Part shown: positions 51,410 through 60,740 of the stretch, piece after piece | Layout of the letters: each line of letters begins with the position of its first letter | How positions within the stretch are numbered: position 1 is the first letter of the stretch | Translations under genes and position numbers: made by a program | From: Ruegeria sp. HKCCA6707 | GTDB lineage: Bacteria > Pseudomonadota > Alphaproteobacteria > Rhodobacterales > Rhodobacteraceae | Assembly (NCBI RefSeq): GCF_013033515.1 | Contig: NZ_WQEG01000001.1 | Location: 1,054,001-1,118,000 of the forward strand | DNA length: 64,000 nucleotides | Reading direction: 5' to 3' | The notes under the pieces: generated by a model | Database searches by the model: none | What the model was told of the DNA's origin: nothing | Seen by the model: only the letters and a program-made list of their open reading frames with translations

Positions 51410-52720
51410 ATGACCATAGAAATGAGAAACTGGGTGCCGGCCGACAGCGAAGCACTGGTCCAGAAGATCGCGACCGACACATCACGCACCTCATCCAAGG
51501 CGCTGCTGGACCGCATTGAGCATTTAGCCATCCGAAACCGGGAAATCCACGAGCAAGAATGCTTCAACCTAAATCCTGCAACCAATGTGATGAACCCGAG
51601 AGCTGAAGCATTACTGTCTTCAGGAATTGGGTCTCGCCCGTCGCTTGGATACCCGGGCGATAAATATGAGATGGGTCTTGAAGCCATCGAAGAGATCGAA
51701 GTTATCTCCACTGAGCTCTGCGCGGAAGTTTTCGACGCGAAATTCGCAGAAATCCGCGTGCCTTCTGGCGCGATTGCGAACCTCTATGGCTTCATGGCCA
51801 CCTGTAAAGCCGGCGATACGATCATTGCGCCTCCTGCATCGATCGGAGGGCATGTAACACATCACATCGCAGGATGCGCTGGGTTGTTTGGTTTGCGTAC
51901 ACTAGATGCACCAACCGATGCCGATGGCTACACCGTCGATCTTGACGAGTTGCGCGCGCTTGCGCGAAGGGAGCGTCCCAAATTGATCACGGTCGGCGGC
52001 AGCCTCAACCTTTTTGAGCACCCGGTAACAGAAGTACGCGCGATTGCAGATGAAGTAGGTGCCAAGGTCATGTTTGACGCCGCGCACCAATGCGGGATCA
52101 TCGCAGGAAAAGCCTGGCGTAGCCCGTTGGTCGAGGGTGCGCATTTCATGACCATGAGCACGTATAAGAGCCTTGGCGGCCCTGCAGGCGGTCTAATCGT
52201 TACAAACGATGCTGAGATCGCAAAGGCTCTGGATGCCATTGCATTCCCTGGTATGACAGCAAACTTCGATGCCGCAAAGTCAGCTGCTCTTGCTGTGACG
52301 ATGCTTGATTGGCGCGACTATGGACGAGACTACGCTGCCGAGATGATCTCCATGTCCCGCGCGTTGGCCCAGAGCCTCGACGCTCAAGGTGTTCCAGTTT
52401 TTGCCGGGCGCGAGGGCTTCACAGCCTCTCATCAATTCGCGGTTCTGGCTGAACGCTTTGGCGGTGGACAGGCTGCATCCAAGACCCTGCGCAATGCCGG
52501 CTTCCTGGCTTGCGGCATTGGTCTGCCTGTGCCTGAAGTCGAAGGTGACATGAATGGCCTGCGTATAGGTACACCCGAGTTGGTGAGATGGGGCATGACG
52601 TCTGATCACGCCGGCAGACTGGCTTCTCTAATTGCGCGGGGCCTGAAGGGCGACGATATTGCTGCCGAAGTGGCTGACTGGCGACGCGACTTTGCGAGTC
52701 TGCACTTCGTTCATGGCTAA
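51410..52720 (+). CDS. Serine hydroxymethyltransferase-like PLP enzyme
   Basis: 436-residue fold-type I PLP enzyme of the SHMT superfamily. The PLP lysine is in MSTYKSLGGPAGGLI (compare TTTTHKTLRGPRGG in GlyA), with FDAAHQCGII and GSRPSLGYPGDKYEMGLEAIEEIE (the GlyA YxEGYP-type region is changed). It is not the housekeeping GlyA; related enzymes act on alpha-methylserine or other beta-hydroxy amino acids, so the substrate is open. Start ATG 51410 after AGGGAAATGCG. It is divergent from the broken LysR gene. Confidence 0.85.
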   Translation: MTIEMRNWVPADSEALVQKIATDTSRTSSKALLDRIEHLAIRNREIHEQECFNLNPATNVMNPRAEALLSSGIGSRPSLGYPGDKYEMGLEAIEEIEVISTELCAEVFDAKFAEIRVPSGAIANLYGFMATCKAGDTIIAPPASIGGHVTHHIAGCAGLFGLRTLDAPTDADGYTVDLDELRALARRERPKLITVGGSLNLFEHPVTEVRAIADEVGAKVMFDAAHQCGIIAGKAWRSPLVEGAHFMTMSTYKSLGGPAGGLIVTNDAEIAKALDAIAFPGMTANFDAAKSAALAVTMLDWRDYGRDYAAEMISMSRALAQSLDAQGVPVFAGREGFTASHQFAVLAERFGGGQAASKTLRNAGFLACGIGLPVPEVEGDMNGLRIGTPELVRWGMTSDHAGRLASLIARGLKGDDIAAEVADWRRDFASLHFVHG

Positions 52721-52760
52721 AATTGCTGGAGTTTGCCACTAGAGGATGGATGTCCGTTTC

Positions 52761-52801
52761 GTCCGCAAAGTAGACGTTCAAGCAAGTTGCCGCGAACGAC
52801 C
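52761..52801 (+). repeat. Dispersed intergenic 41-nt repeat, copy 3
   Basis: Identical to copy 1 (45307-45347, reverse) over the 41 nt and a few bases beyond (CGCAATGC). It lies in the 262-base gap between the SHMT-like and inositol-monophosphatase-like genes. Confidence 0.85.
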
Positions 52802-52982
52802 GCAATGCGGACGAAGCAGTCATAGGTCCGCTGTCCACCATTAGTTTTGGACTTCATTTCGTTGTCGTAATTTGTATCTGAAGAAATCGACGAAACGGGT
52901 TTTAATCTTGCTTGGTGGTGCTGACCCCCGGCACCGCCTATTGTTCATAATCAGAAACAGATTTTAACGGCAGGAGAATCGA

Positions 52983-53774
52983 GTGCAAAGCATCTCTGAT
53001 CGAAGTTTGTTCGCCACCAAAGTGGCTGAAGAAGCAGGCGCGTTGGCTATAAGATATTTTGGCAATAGAGACACTCTGGTGGTGGATGCAAAGGGTGCTC
53101 AGGATTGGGTTAGCGAAGCCGACCGGAATGTCGAGACGTATGTTCGCGAAAAAATATCCGAGGCCTATCCCGATGATGGAATCTTCGGAGAGGAACACGC
53201 TGCGAAATTAGGGTCCAGCGGGTTTGACTGGGTGATCGACCCAATCGACGGCACCACGAACTTCGTAAACGGCATTCCGGCGTGGACGATCGTTCTGGCG
53301 GTTGTTTCAGAGGGACAAACACAAATCGGTGTCATTCACGAGCCGAACGTGGCTGAGACCTTTGCCGCCATGCGCGGGGCGGGAGCAACGCTCAACGGGC
53401 AGCCAATGCAGGTCGCATCAGGCGTCGATATGGCAAGCGGGACCGTCTCGGTCGGATATTCGAACCGCATCGAAGCGGCAAAGGTGATCCCAATCATTTC
53501 TGCCATCATCGAACGCGGGGCCATGTATCATCGCAATGCAAGCGGCGCGCTGTCGCTTGCCTATGTCGCGGCAGGCCGGCTGTTGGGGTACGTCGAAGAG
53601 CATATGAACGCGTGGGACTGTCTTGCCGGTCAGCTGTTGATCGCAGAGGCCGGTGGTGTCGTCGAAGAACAGGACGCCAATGAAATGATCCGCGATGGTG
53701 GCCGCGTCATTGCCGGTACGCCAAAGATCTTTGATGATCTCAAAGCAATTTGCGAGAAGGCATGGCACGTCTGA
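52983..53774 (+). CDS. Inositol monophosphatase-family phosphatase
   Basis: 263 residues. All metal motifs are present: GIFGEEHAAKLG (Glu), DWVIDPIDGTTNFVNGIPAW (DPIDGT) and NAWDCLAGQLLIAEAGG (WDxxAG). It dephosphorylates an inositol-, sugar- or nucleotide-type phosphate. GTG start at 52983 with AGGAGAA upstream. It is convergent with the histidine-phosphatase gene of the ABC transporter unit, 6 bases apart, which suggests a shared substrate class. Confidence 0.93.
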   Translation: MQSISDRSLFATKVAEEAGALAIRYFGNRDTLVVDAKGAQDWVSEADRNVETYVREKISEAYPDDGIFGEEHAAKLGSSGFDWVIDPIDGTTNFVNGIPAWTIVLAVVSEGQTQIGVIHEPNVAETFAAMRGAGATLNGQPMQVASGVDMASGTVSVGYSNRIEAAKVIPIISAIIERGAMYHRNASGALSLAYVAAGRLLGYVEEHMNAWDCLAGQLLIAEAGGVVEEQDANEMIRDGGRVIAGTPKIFDDLKAICEKAWHV

Positions 53775-53780
53775 TTTTCG

Positions 53781-54347
53781 TCAGGCGATAGCCCACCAGC
53801 CGGGGCTACAGCACAGCGTGTCCAAATCAGCGCTCCAGAAATGCCCCTGCCCAGGCTGGTCGTGCTGGCGATCAATCCGCACTCCGGAGAGATGACACCA
53901 TAGCAGCGTCCCAACCGCGCCGTGGGTTACGATGGCAAGATCACCACCATCGTGCGCGTCCATGATTGACGTGACTGCCCCGACAATCCGGGCCTGAGCA
54001 TCTGTCGCGGTTTCCCAGCCGCGAAAGCTCACGTCGGGTGCAGCGAAGAATGCATCGGCGGCGGCTTCGAACTGGTGCGGTGGCAGGAAACCGGTGGCAC
54101 TGCGGTCATTTTCGCCCAGCGCCGGGTTTAACTTCACCTCAAGGCCGTGCGGTTTGGCCAGGATCGCAGCTGTCTGTTCTGCCTTGCGTTCGGTGCTGGA
54201 CCAGATGGCGCTGACCGAGGCCATGATCGGCGCATTTGCAAATGCTTCGGCCCGGGTGCGGCCCACCTCACTCAGTTCCCATTTGGTGATTGCGATCTCT
54301 GGGTTCACGACCACTTCCGGGTGCGAAATGATAACGAGTTTCGGCAA
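53781..54347 (-). CDS. Histidine phosphatase-like protein
   Basis: 188 residues of the phosphoglycerate-mutase-like fold. The usual RHG motif reads SHP here (LVIISHPEVVVNPE); the second histidine VTHGAV and the Arg-Glu region (SSTERKAEQTA) remain. The loss of the RHG arginine means activity may be altered. It starts 2 bases after the ATPase stop and is the last gene of the transporter unit. Confidence 0.85.
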   Translation of the reverse strand: MPKLVIISHPEVVVNPEIAITKWELSEVGRTRAEAFANAPIMASVSAIWSSTERKAEQTAAILAKPHGLEVKLNPALGENDRSATGFLPPHQFEAAADAFFAAPDVSFRGWETATDAQARIVGAVTSIMDAHDGGDLAIVTHGAVGTLLWCHLSGVRIDRQHDQPGQGHFWSADLDTLCCSPGWWAIA

Positions 54348-54349
54348 TG

Positions 54350-55423
54350 TTAGCCCTTCGGCAGCAAAACCGGTCCCCGGTCTGCAAAGGCCATTTTGAC
54401 GTCAGCGCCCGGTTGCAACGGGTCATCCACGTCGTCCTGCACGGCAAACACCTGTCCGAATGCGCCGGTCAGCGTGTATTCCATGCGCACGCCGACATAG
54501 GTAGCCTTGGAGACTTTTGCCGGGATGCCGGTTTCGTATCCGATCAGGATGCGGGACGGACGCACCGCCAGCGTTGCCGGACCCACGGGCAAATCGCGAG
54601 AGGGCAAGCTGTGGCGGTGTCCTTCGATGTCGATTGTCGCCTGATCGCCATCGACTTCGACGATTTTGCACTCGATCAGGTTTGCTTCACCGATGAAGTC
54701 GGCCACGAAGCGGTCGATTGGTGCGTCATAGAGTTGCCGTGGTGTGCCGATCTGGGCGATGGCGGCGTTACGCATGACGACGATCTCGTCCGACACGGCA
54801 AGCGCTTCCTCCTGATCGTGGGTTACATAGACAACCGTCAGTCCGAGGTCCCGCTGAATGGAGCGAATGTCTTCGCGCACCTGTCGACGCAGTTTGGCAT
54901 CGAGGTTCGACAGGGGTTCGTCAAAGAGCAGCACCTGCGGTTCCAGCACCAGCGCGCGGGCGACTGCAACACGTTGTTGCTGGCCTCCTGACAGTTCGCT
55001 AGGCAAACGGTTGTCGAAGCCCTTGAGGCCCACCAGTTCCAACCCTTTGAGCGCGCGCGATCTAGCCTCGCTCTTATCAAAGCCGGAGAATGTCAAACCG
55101 TACATCACGTTTTCTAGCACGCTCATATGTGGGAACAGGGCGTAAGACTGAAACACCATAGACACATCGCGATCGGTCGCGGGCAGCTTGGTCACGTCGC
55201 GATCGCCAATCACTATCCGGCCCGAGCTGGCCATCTCCAGACCGGCAATCATGCGCAGCGTCGTTGTTTTGCCGCAGCCCGATGGCCCCAGCAGCGTCAC
55301 CAGTTTACCTGCTTCCACATGCAGGTCGATGTTGTCGACGGCCACGACATCTTTGCCAAATACTTTTGACACTCCTTCGAACCGAACCGGCGCGGCTTTA
55401 CTAGCAATGTTGGTATCCGTCAT
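54350..55423 (-). CDS. ABC transporter ATPase, PotA/FbpC/AfuC type
   Basis: 357 residues. Walker A GPSGCGKTTTLRM, Q-loop MVFQSYALFPHM, signature LSGGQQQRVAVARAL, Walker B VLLFDEPLSNLD, H-loop YVTHDQEEAL. A C-terminal TOBE-type domain follows (~240-357). It energises the permease encoded just before it; the two overlap by 4 bases (ATGA). Confidence 0.95.
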   Translation of the reverse strand: MTDTNIASKAAPVRFEGVSKVFGKDVVAVDNIDLHVEAGKLVTLLGPSGCGKTTTLRMIAGLEMASSGRIVIGDRDVTKLPATDRDVSMVFQSYALFPHMSVLENVMYGLTFSGFDKSEARSRALKGLELVGLKGFDNRLPSELSGGQQQRVAVARALVLEPQVLLFDEPLSNLDAKLRRQVREDIRSIQRDLGLTVVYVTHDQEEALAVSDEIVVMRNAAIAQIGTPRQLYDAPIDRFVADFIGEANLIECKIVEVDGDQATIDIEGHRHSLPSRDLPVGPATLAVRPSRILIGYETGIPAKVSKATYVGVRMEYTLTGAFGQVFAVQDDVDDPLQPGADVKMAFADRGPVLLPKG

Positions 55424-57636
55424 GTCGTTCGTTCCGCTCCGATCTGGGTGCGCCGTCCGATCTGCACGCGGCCCACGGTGAATTGCAAAAGCCCTACAGC
55501 TGCCAGCATCACGAAGATCAGCGTGGTGGAATAGGCGATGGCAAGGCCGTAGTCATTGTTCTCGACGCGCCCGATGATGTAGCTGGTCGCCATGTCGTAT
55601 TCGGCCGATACCAGAAAAATGACTGCCGAGATCGCGGTCATCGCGCGGACAAAACTGTAGACGAGTGCCGCTAGGATGGCGGGCTTAAGCAGGGGCAGGA
55701 TCACGCGTCGGAACGTCTGCCACGAGTTTGCACCCAGCGTCAGCGAGGATTCATCAAGCGAACTGTCCAGTTGCGACATGGATGCAATGCCCGCACGCAC
55801 GCCGACGGGCATGTTGCGGAAAATGAAGCTGATCACGAGGATCACACCAGTGCCTGTGATTTCGATCGGGGGAACGTTGAAAGCCAGGATGTAGCTGACC
55901 CCGATGACGGTACCGGGAATGGCGAAGGACAGCATCGTTCCGAATTCGAAGGCGTTCTTTCCGGCGAAATTTTGGCGCGTGAGCAAGTAGGCGGTCACCA
56001 GTCCTACAGCTGCCGTCAGCGGAGCCGCTATGGCCGCAATGCTGATGGTGGTCCAGAAACTGTCCCATGCGGCACCCGTCCAGCGGATGCCTTCCTCTTC
56101 AAAGCGCACTGAGAAGGCGGTGACATAGTGTTTGAAGGTGAGCGTGTTGTTGACGCCCCAAAGCTCAACGACGCTGCCGTAAATGATCATGCCGTACACA
56201 ACCGCTGTAAACAGCGCCCAGATGGACGCGATGGCCAACACGGGTATTGCCAGCCCATTGGGCATCAGCGGATGCACGCCAGCGTCCCCCTTGCCGGAAA
56301 CGGTGGTGTAGCTTTTCTTACCGAGCCAGGCGCGCTGCGCGTAAAAGGCAGACAGCGTGAAGAAGAGCAGTACCATGGCCAGCACGGCGGCCCGACCCTG
56401 ATCATATTGCGCGCCGACGATGGCAAAGAAAATCTCGGTCGACAGAACGTCAAAATTACCGCCTAGAACAAGCGGGTTGCCGAAGTCGGCCATGCTTTCG
56501 ATGAAGCCTAGCAGAAAGGCATTCGCCAGACCGGGCCTCATCAGGGGCAGCGACACCGTTCGGAAGGTTTGCCACCTATTGGCGCGCAGCGTTTGGGCGG
56601 CTTCCTCCATCGACGGCGACACGCCTTCGACAACACCAATCAGCACCAGAAATGCGATGGGGGTGAAGGCCAGCGTCTGGGCGATCAGGACACCCGGCAT
56701 TCCATAGAGCCACCGCGACGGTTGCACGCCAAAAAGATCAGCGAAAAAGACTGTGACCGACCCGGATAAACCGAAGAGTAGGATCAAGGCCAGCCCGATT
56801 ACGAAGGGGGGCGTGATGATTGGCAAAACCGTCAGCGCGCGCATCCCACGCTTGAACCGAAACCCTGACCTGGTGACCACAAGTGCAAAACAAAGTCCCA
56901 GAACCGTGGTGATCAGGCCGACGAGAATGGCCAAAAAGAGGGAGTTCCACGCGGCGCCGCATTTAGCACCCCAAAAACACCCCAATCCCCAGAGACGGTA
57001 ATCAAAAAATTTTGAGGCAAAAACAGATACCGAATAGGCGCCGTCTTCGGTCAAAAAGGCCGAAAACAGCATGTTGGCAATTGGAAAGAACACGAAGGCG
57101 GTGACGATTGTAATGACGCCGCCGATGGCGCTGACGACAAACACATCGCCGTTGACTGCACCGCGCGCCGCGATGCCCTGCGTGAGCAGGAACAGGAAAG
57201 CCGACGCACAGAGCATCGCTCCATACCCCATGCCGAACTGTCGGATTTTCGGCTCACCAAAGAGGGCCTTGAGCCAGTCGAAGTTGAAGCCGCGAATGCC
57301 GATCCCGAAGCCTTGCGCAATCAGCCAGCCAAAGCCCAGTGCACCGGCAAGAATCAGGATCTTAGCGTAGATCGGATCAGATTTAGGTTTCCCCAGCACC
57401 AGAATTGGCAATGCCAGCGGGATCAGCAAGGGTGCAAGCCAGAGCTTTTCACCCCGCCCGATCAGAAATAGAGCGGGCGCAAAATCTTCGTCAAACGGAT
57501 AGCCGTTAAAGAGCCATTCAAATGACCAAAGGCCATCCTCAACCATGTACCATGGCAGCAGGACGTAGCCGGCCCAACCGACAATGATCCAGAAGATCAA
57601 TACCGGGTGGGTCCTGGTTTTCGCTTTGTCAGTCAC
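55420..57636 (-). CDS. ABC transporter permease, two fused units (AfuB/FbpB-like)
   Basis: 738 residues with two BPD_transp_1 permease halves of about six helices each. EAA-type loops interacting with the ATPase: EEAAQTLRANRWQTFRTVSLPLMRPG in the first half, and DESSLTLGANSWQTFRRVILPLLKP in the second (each shown partly). The extra N-terminal helices (~200 residues) give the larger size of this group. It starts at once after the binding-protein stop (57637). Confidence 0.93.
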   Translation of the reverse strand: MTDKAKTRTHPVLIFWIIVGWAGYVLLPWYMVEDGLWSFEWLFNGYPFDEDFAPALFLIGRGEKLWLAPLLIPLALPILVLGKPKSDPIYAKILILAGALGFGWLIAQGFGIGIRGFNFDWLKALFGEPKIRQFGMGYGAMLCASAFLFLLTQGIAARGAVNGDVFVVSAIGGVITIVTAFVFFPIANMLFSAFLTEDGAYSVSVFASKFFDYRLWGLGCFWGAKCGAAWNSLFLAILVGLITTVLGLCFALVVTRSGFRFKRGMRALTVLPIITPPFVIGLALILLFGLSGSVTVFFADLFGVQPSRWLYGMPGVLIAQTLAFTPIAFLVLIGVVEGVSPSMEEAAQTLRANRWQTFRTVSLPLMRPGLANAFLLGFIESMADFGNPLVLGGNFDVLSTEIFFAIVGAQYDQGRAAVLAMVLLFFTLSAFYAQRAWLGKKSYTTVSGKGDAGVHPLMPNGLAIPVLAIASIWALFTAVVYGMIIYGSVVELWGVNNTLTFKHYVTAFSVRFEEEGIRWTGAAWDSFWTTISIAAIAAPLTAAVGLVTAYLLTRQNFAGKNAFEFGTMLSFAIPGTVIGVSYILAFNVPPIEITGTGVILVISFIFRNMPVGVRAGIASMSQLDSSLDESSLTLGANSWQTFRRVILPLLKPAILAALVYSFVRAMTAISAVIFLVSAEYDMATSYIIGRVENNDYGLAIAYSTTLIFVMLAAVGLLQFTVGRVQIGRRTQIGAERTT

Positions 57637-58662
57637 TTACTGCGGCAGCACCGAAACGTCTTCGTCCCACTTTTGCAGCAGACGCTTACGCTCATCAGAG
57701 GAGCCGTACTTTTTGAAGTCGTAGTCGATCAGCTTGATCTGGCTCATATCCGGGGCGCTTTCAGATGTTTGCGCACCCTTGTTGGACGGGACCTGGAAGG
57801 CATTGACTTCAAGTGCGAGGTTCTGGGCTTCGGCACTCAGCGCCCAGTCGTAGAACTTTTTGGCTTCTTCTTCGTTGCGAGCGCCTTCAATGATCGACAT
57901 CGAACCGATCTCGTAACCAGTGCCTTCGCACGGGGCGACAACCTTTACAGGGAAGCCTGACACCGCCTGCTTGACGGCGTCATGCATGAAGACAATGCCG
58001 ATCGTGTTCTCGCCACGACCCGCGGCCTTGATGGGCGCCGAACCAGATTTGGTGTACTGATTTATGTTGGCGTGAAGGCCTTTCATGAACTCAAAGCCCT
58101 CGTCCTCGCCAAAGATCTGCACCATCGACGCCAGCGTCGTGTAGGCAGTTCCGGACGAATTCGGGTTCGCCATCTGAACGTGCCCTTTATATTCCGGCTT
58201 GAGCAGGTCCTTCCAGCAAGCGGGTTCAGGCAGGTTGTTGGCCGCCAGGAGGTCAGAGTTGTAGCCATAGCCCAACGCACCCGAATAGATACCGATGGTC
58301 TTGTTGCCAGCACTTTCGGCCTGTGAAATTGCCCAGTCATGCAACTGGTCACGCATGGGCGAGACATATTCCATAGTTAAACCTTCTTCGGCCGCTTGAA
58401 GGTGCGGGTCACCCGTGCCGCCCCACCAGACATCTCCTTTTGGGTTTGAGCTTTCCGCACGGATTTGCGCAAAGGTCTCGCCAGAGGATTTGCGAGTCAT
58501 GTTCACGTCAATGCCGGTGGCGTCCTCGAAGCTGCGCGCCATAAGCTGGCACCAGTCTTCCTGCGCCGAACAGTAGAATGTCAGCTTGTCGGCTTGCGCA
58601 GCACCCATGGAAGCGGCGAATGCGATCAGTGAGCCAGCAAGTGTGTTGGTCAATTTCTTCAA
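57637..58662 (-). CDS. ABC transporter substrate-binding protein, AfuA/FbpA-like
   Basis: 341 residues with a signal peptide (LKKLTNTLAGSLIAFAASMG, cut after AQA). The mature domain has LTFYCSAQEDWCQLMARSFE, TRKSSGETFAQIRAE, DVWWGGTGDPHLQAAEEGL, LGYGYNSDLL and GIVFMHDAV, the pattern of Fe/phosphonate/sugar-phosphate binding proteins. The tyrosine pair (YY) that holds iron in FbpA is not seen, so ferric uptake is doubtful. TTG at 58662 is chosen: GGAGG lies seven bases before it, inside the frame opened by the ATG at 58677. Confidence 0.9.
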   Translation of the reverse strand: MKKLTNTLAGSLIAFAASMGAAQADKLTFYCSAQEDWCQLMARSFEDATGIDVNMTRKSSGETFAQIRAESSNPKGDVWWGGTGDPHLQAAEEGLTMEYVSPMRDQLHDWAISQAESAGNKTIGIYSGALGYGYNSDLLAANNLPEPACWKDLLKPEYKGHVQMANPNSSGTAYTTLASMVQIFGEDEGFEFMKGLHANINQYTKSGSAPIKAAGRGENTIGIVFMHDAVKQAVSGFPVKVVAPCEGTGYEIGSMSIIEGARNEEEAKKFYDWALSAEAQNLALEVNAFQVPSNKGAQTSESAPDMSQIKLIDYDFKKYGSSDERKRLLQKWDEDVSVLPQ

Positions 58663-59210
58663 AGTCTTTCCTCCCATAACTATCCAGCTTCCGGCTTTGA
58701 GCCGGGAACTGTCATGTCACCTGTGAGGGCGGCCACGCTTAATTGTGGCATCTTCTGATTTAACCGGTCTCGGTACGGCTTTTCCTCTTTGTGACTATGT
58801 AAGTCTGACCACTCTAACACTTGTTTCGCAAGGATTTTTGCATAGCGACAAAATCAGTGCGATCCAAACGGAGCACCTTTGCAAGCATTATTCAAAGGAA
58901 GATCGCAAGCTCATCCATAGCCTTCGAATGCGCGGAGCTTGATACTTGCGCCAATTGGCGAATGTGTTCTGGGCAATCAGATTGTCTAGCGGTCATACAG
59001 ATTTTGCAGCGAGTGTTTAAAGCTAGCTTCCGATTTTGACCACACTTGTGATGTGTGGGTTCACGCAGTGAGTGCGTTCTCATCGCCCTGCATGACCGAG
59101 GAAACTTACCTTAGGAACGTCAACAATGGGCTCGAAGCGGTCATCCGCGTGTTTTTGCCCGATGACCGCTCTGCGCTGTTGAGAAGGCATTTGCGAGCTG
59201 TTTGGCCTCG
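58663..59210. other. Intergenic region with degenerate repeat
   Basis: 548 bases without a supported gene; it includes the promoter region of the ABC unit. 59125-59146 reads AATGGGCTCGAAGCGGTCATCC, another copy of the GGGCTCGAAG repeat, followed by a partly complementary GATGACCGCTC. Confidence 0.5.
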
Positions 59211-59939
59211 TCAACACTCCAACGCAGGTTGCTCGACCACCGCCAGCGCCGTGCTGATCCGTTCATACAACTCTTCGCCTGTCCGGATATGCCCTACGAG
59301 ATCTGCGATCTCATCGGGGTCGGTCTCGTGGACCAGTACTTCACGCAGATGATCGACGTTGGCGCGGAGGTCCGGGAGCTTTTCTCGCCAATAGTCGAGT
59401 TCTTTTTTCTCTTCTTTGGTCATTGGACCAACAATACGGACCTCACCAGTTCGGAAGTCGATCTTGATGTGGTCCGGATGGGGGATAGGCTCGTCAATGG
59501 ATTCTATCCCGGCTTCCGCGCGCCTGCGCAGTTCCCTTTCCCATTCAATCTTATAGGTCAGCGCCTTGTCCAGGTATTCTGCATGGAGAAGGCTGCGCGA
59601 GCTTTCGACAGAAGCCAGGAGCTCAGAAAAGAGCCGCTGCGCGCGATGCTGACCTTTCGCAGCGTTCACAGCCAGAGACCGCATGACCGCCTGCGCCATG
59701 GGAATAGTTACGCTGCCGTGCCCTTCGCGGATCGTGATATCACGGTACGCTTCGTCGAGAATGAGGTCCTTCATCCGTTCCTCATGCATGCCCGGACGTT
59801 TGTTCTTTGATCCCCTTGGGCGGCCCTTTGGATTGCCCGACTGGCCCGGTTTGAACCGGGTGCCTTTCGGCGGCTTGCCGTATCCCACGTCGTAGCCCGG
59901 GCGGGCCACGAGCGCACGCTTGTCCTTGTCGCTGCTCAT
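59211..59939 (-). CDS. DUF5681 protein
   Basis: 242 residues. The N-terminus VGYGKPPKGTRFKPGQSGNP followed by KGRPRGSKN is the DUF5681 signature, a short basic motif found in mobile elements and prophages of alphaproteobacteria. A helical middle (MRSLAVNAAKGQHRAQRLFSELL) and a C-terminal part with HIKIDFRTGEVRIVGPMTKEE follow. Function unknown. It starts in the stop of the methyltransferase gene (ATGA). Confidence 0.87.
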   Translation of the reverse strand: MSSDKDKRALVARPGYDVGYGKPPKGTRFKPGQSGNPKGRPRGSKNKRPGMHEERMKDLILDEAYRDITIREGHGSVTIPMAQAVMRSLAVNAAKGQHRAQRLFSELLASVESSRSLLHAEYLDKALTYKIEWERELRRRAEAGIESIDEPIPHPDHIKIDFRTGEVRIVGPMTKEEKKELDYWREKLPDLRANVDHLREVLVHETDPDEIADLVGHIRTGEELYERISTALAVVEQPALEC

Positions 59940-60568
59940 TCCGCCGCCTCCAACGCCTTGGCGTCCGCCGGTGGTGCCCAGCCGCAGAGAACCTGTGCCG
60001 CCTCGTCCCTCGCATAGGCCTCCCAGCGGGCGATGATGCGATCGCAATAGATCTCGTCGAACTCGCTGAGATATCCGCGTCGGCCTGTCTTCTCGGCTGC
60101 GATCAGGGTAGACCCCGATCCGGCAAAGACATCCAGCACAATGTCGCCGCGTCCCGAGACATCCCGGATCGCGTCTGCGATCATCTGCACCGGCTTGACT
60201 GTCGGATGCAGCGCCAATTCCTCCATGCGCCCTGCCCGCATGGTGTTAACCCCGCGATACTCCCAGACATTAGTCCTGTAGCGCCCGTGCTGCCCCAACT
60301 CGAAAGTGTTGATATGCGGCGCATCCCCTTTCTTGAAGGCAAAGATTAATTCGTGCCGCGACCGGTAGAAGGTGCCCATGCCGCCATTGTCCTTGGCCCA
60401 GACAATCAGATTTTTGAGTTCATCATAGGCCCCCTTCCCCGCGTGCAGCATCTCACCCATGTGACGCCAGTCCATGCAGATAAAGTGAATGGACCCGTCG
60501 ACGCTGTTATCCGCGAGATTGCGGAAGGCGCGCTGCAAAAAGCGCGTGAATGCGAGCCCCGGCTTCAC
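59936..60568 (-). pseudogene. DNA methyltransferase, 5' truncated
   Basis: 210 residues remain of a beta-type N6-adenine/N4-cytosine methyltransferase (N6_N4_Mtase family). Present: HFICMDWRHMGEML, RSRHELIFAFKKGDAP, the LHPTVKPVQM motif and the SAM-binding LDVFAGSGSTLIAAEKTGRR. Missing: the catalytic DPPY motif IV region that should precede them; sequence coherence ends near 60560. The GTG at 60568 is therefore a false start. A plus-strand frame (60550-60740) with VTLLWAELPEDEE looks like the end of another gene, so this may be a rearrangement point. Confidence 0.8.
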
Positions 60569-60740
60569 CCAGTTTGTCGAGGCAGACCCCCACCCCTGGA
60601 CCGGCAGGTCGAACCTCGAACTCTACGAGCAAACGCGGGTCGCAAACAAAGGCCATGCAGTCACGCTGCTCTGGGCCGAACTGCCAGAAGACGAGGAAGA
60701 CGGCGGCCTCAAGGAACTTGGCATCCCAGGCTTCCGGTGA

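Noticed and set aside
54350..58662. Ferric iron ABC transporter
   Set aside because: The fold is similar, but the binding protein lacks the YY iron ligands and the neighbours are phosphatases.
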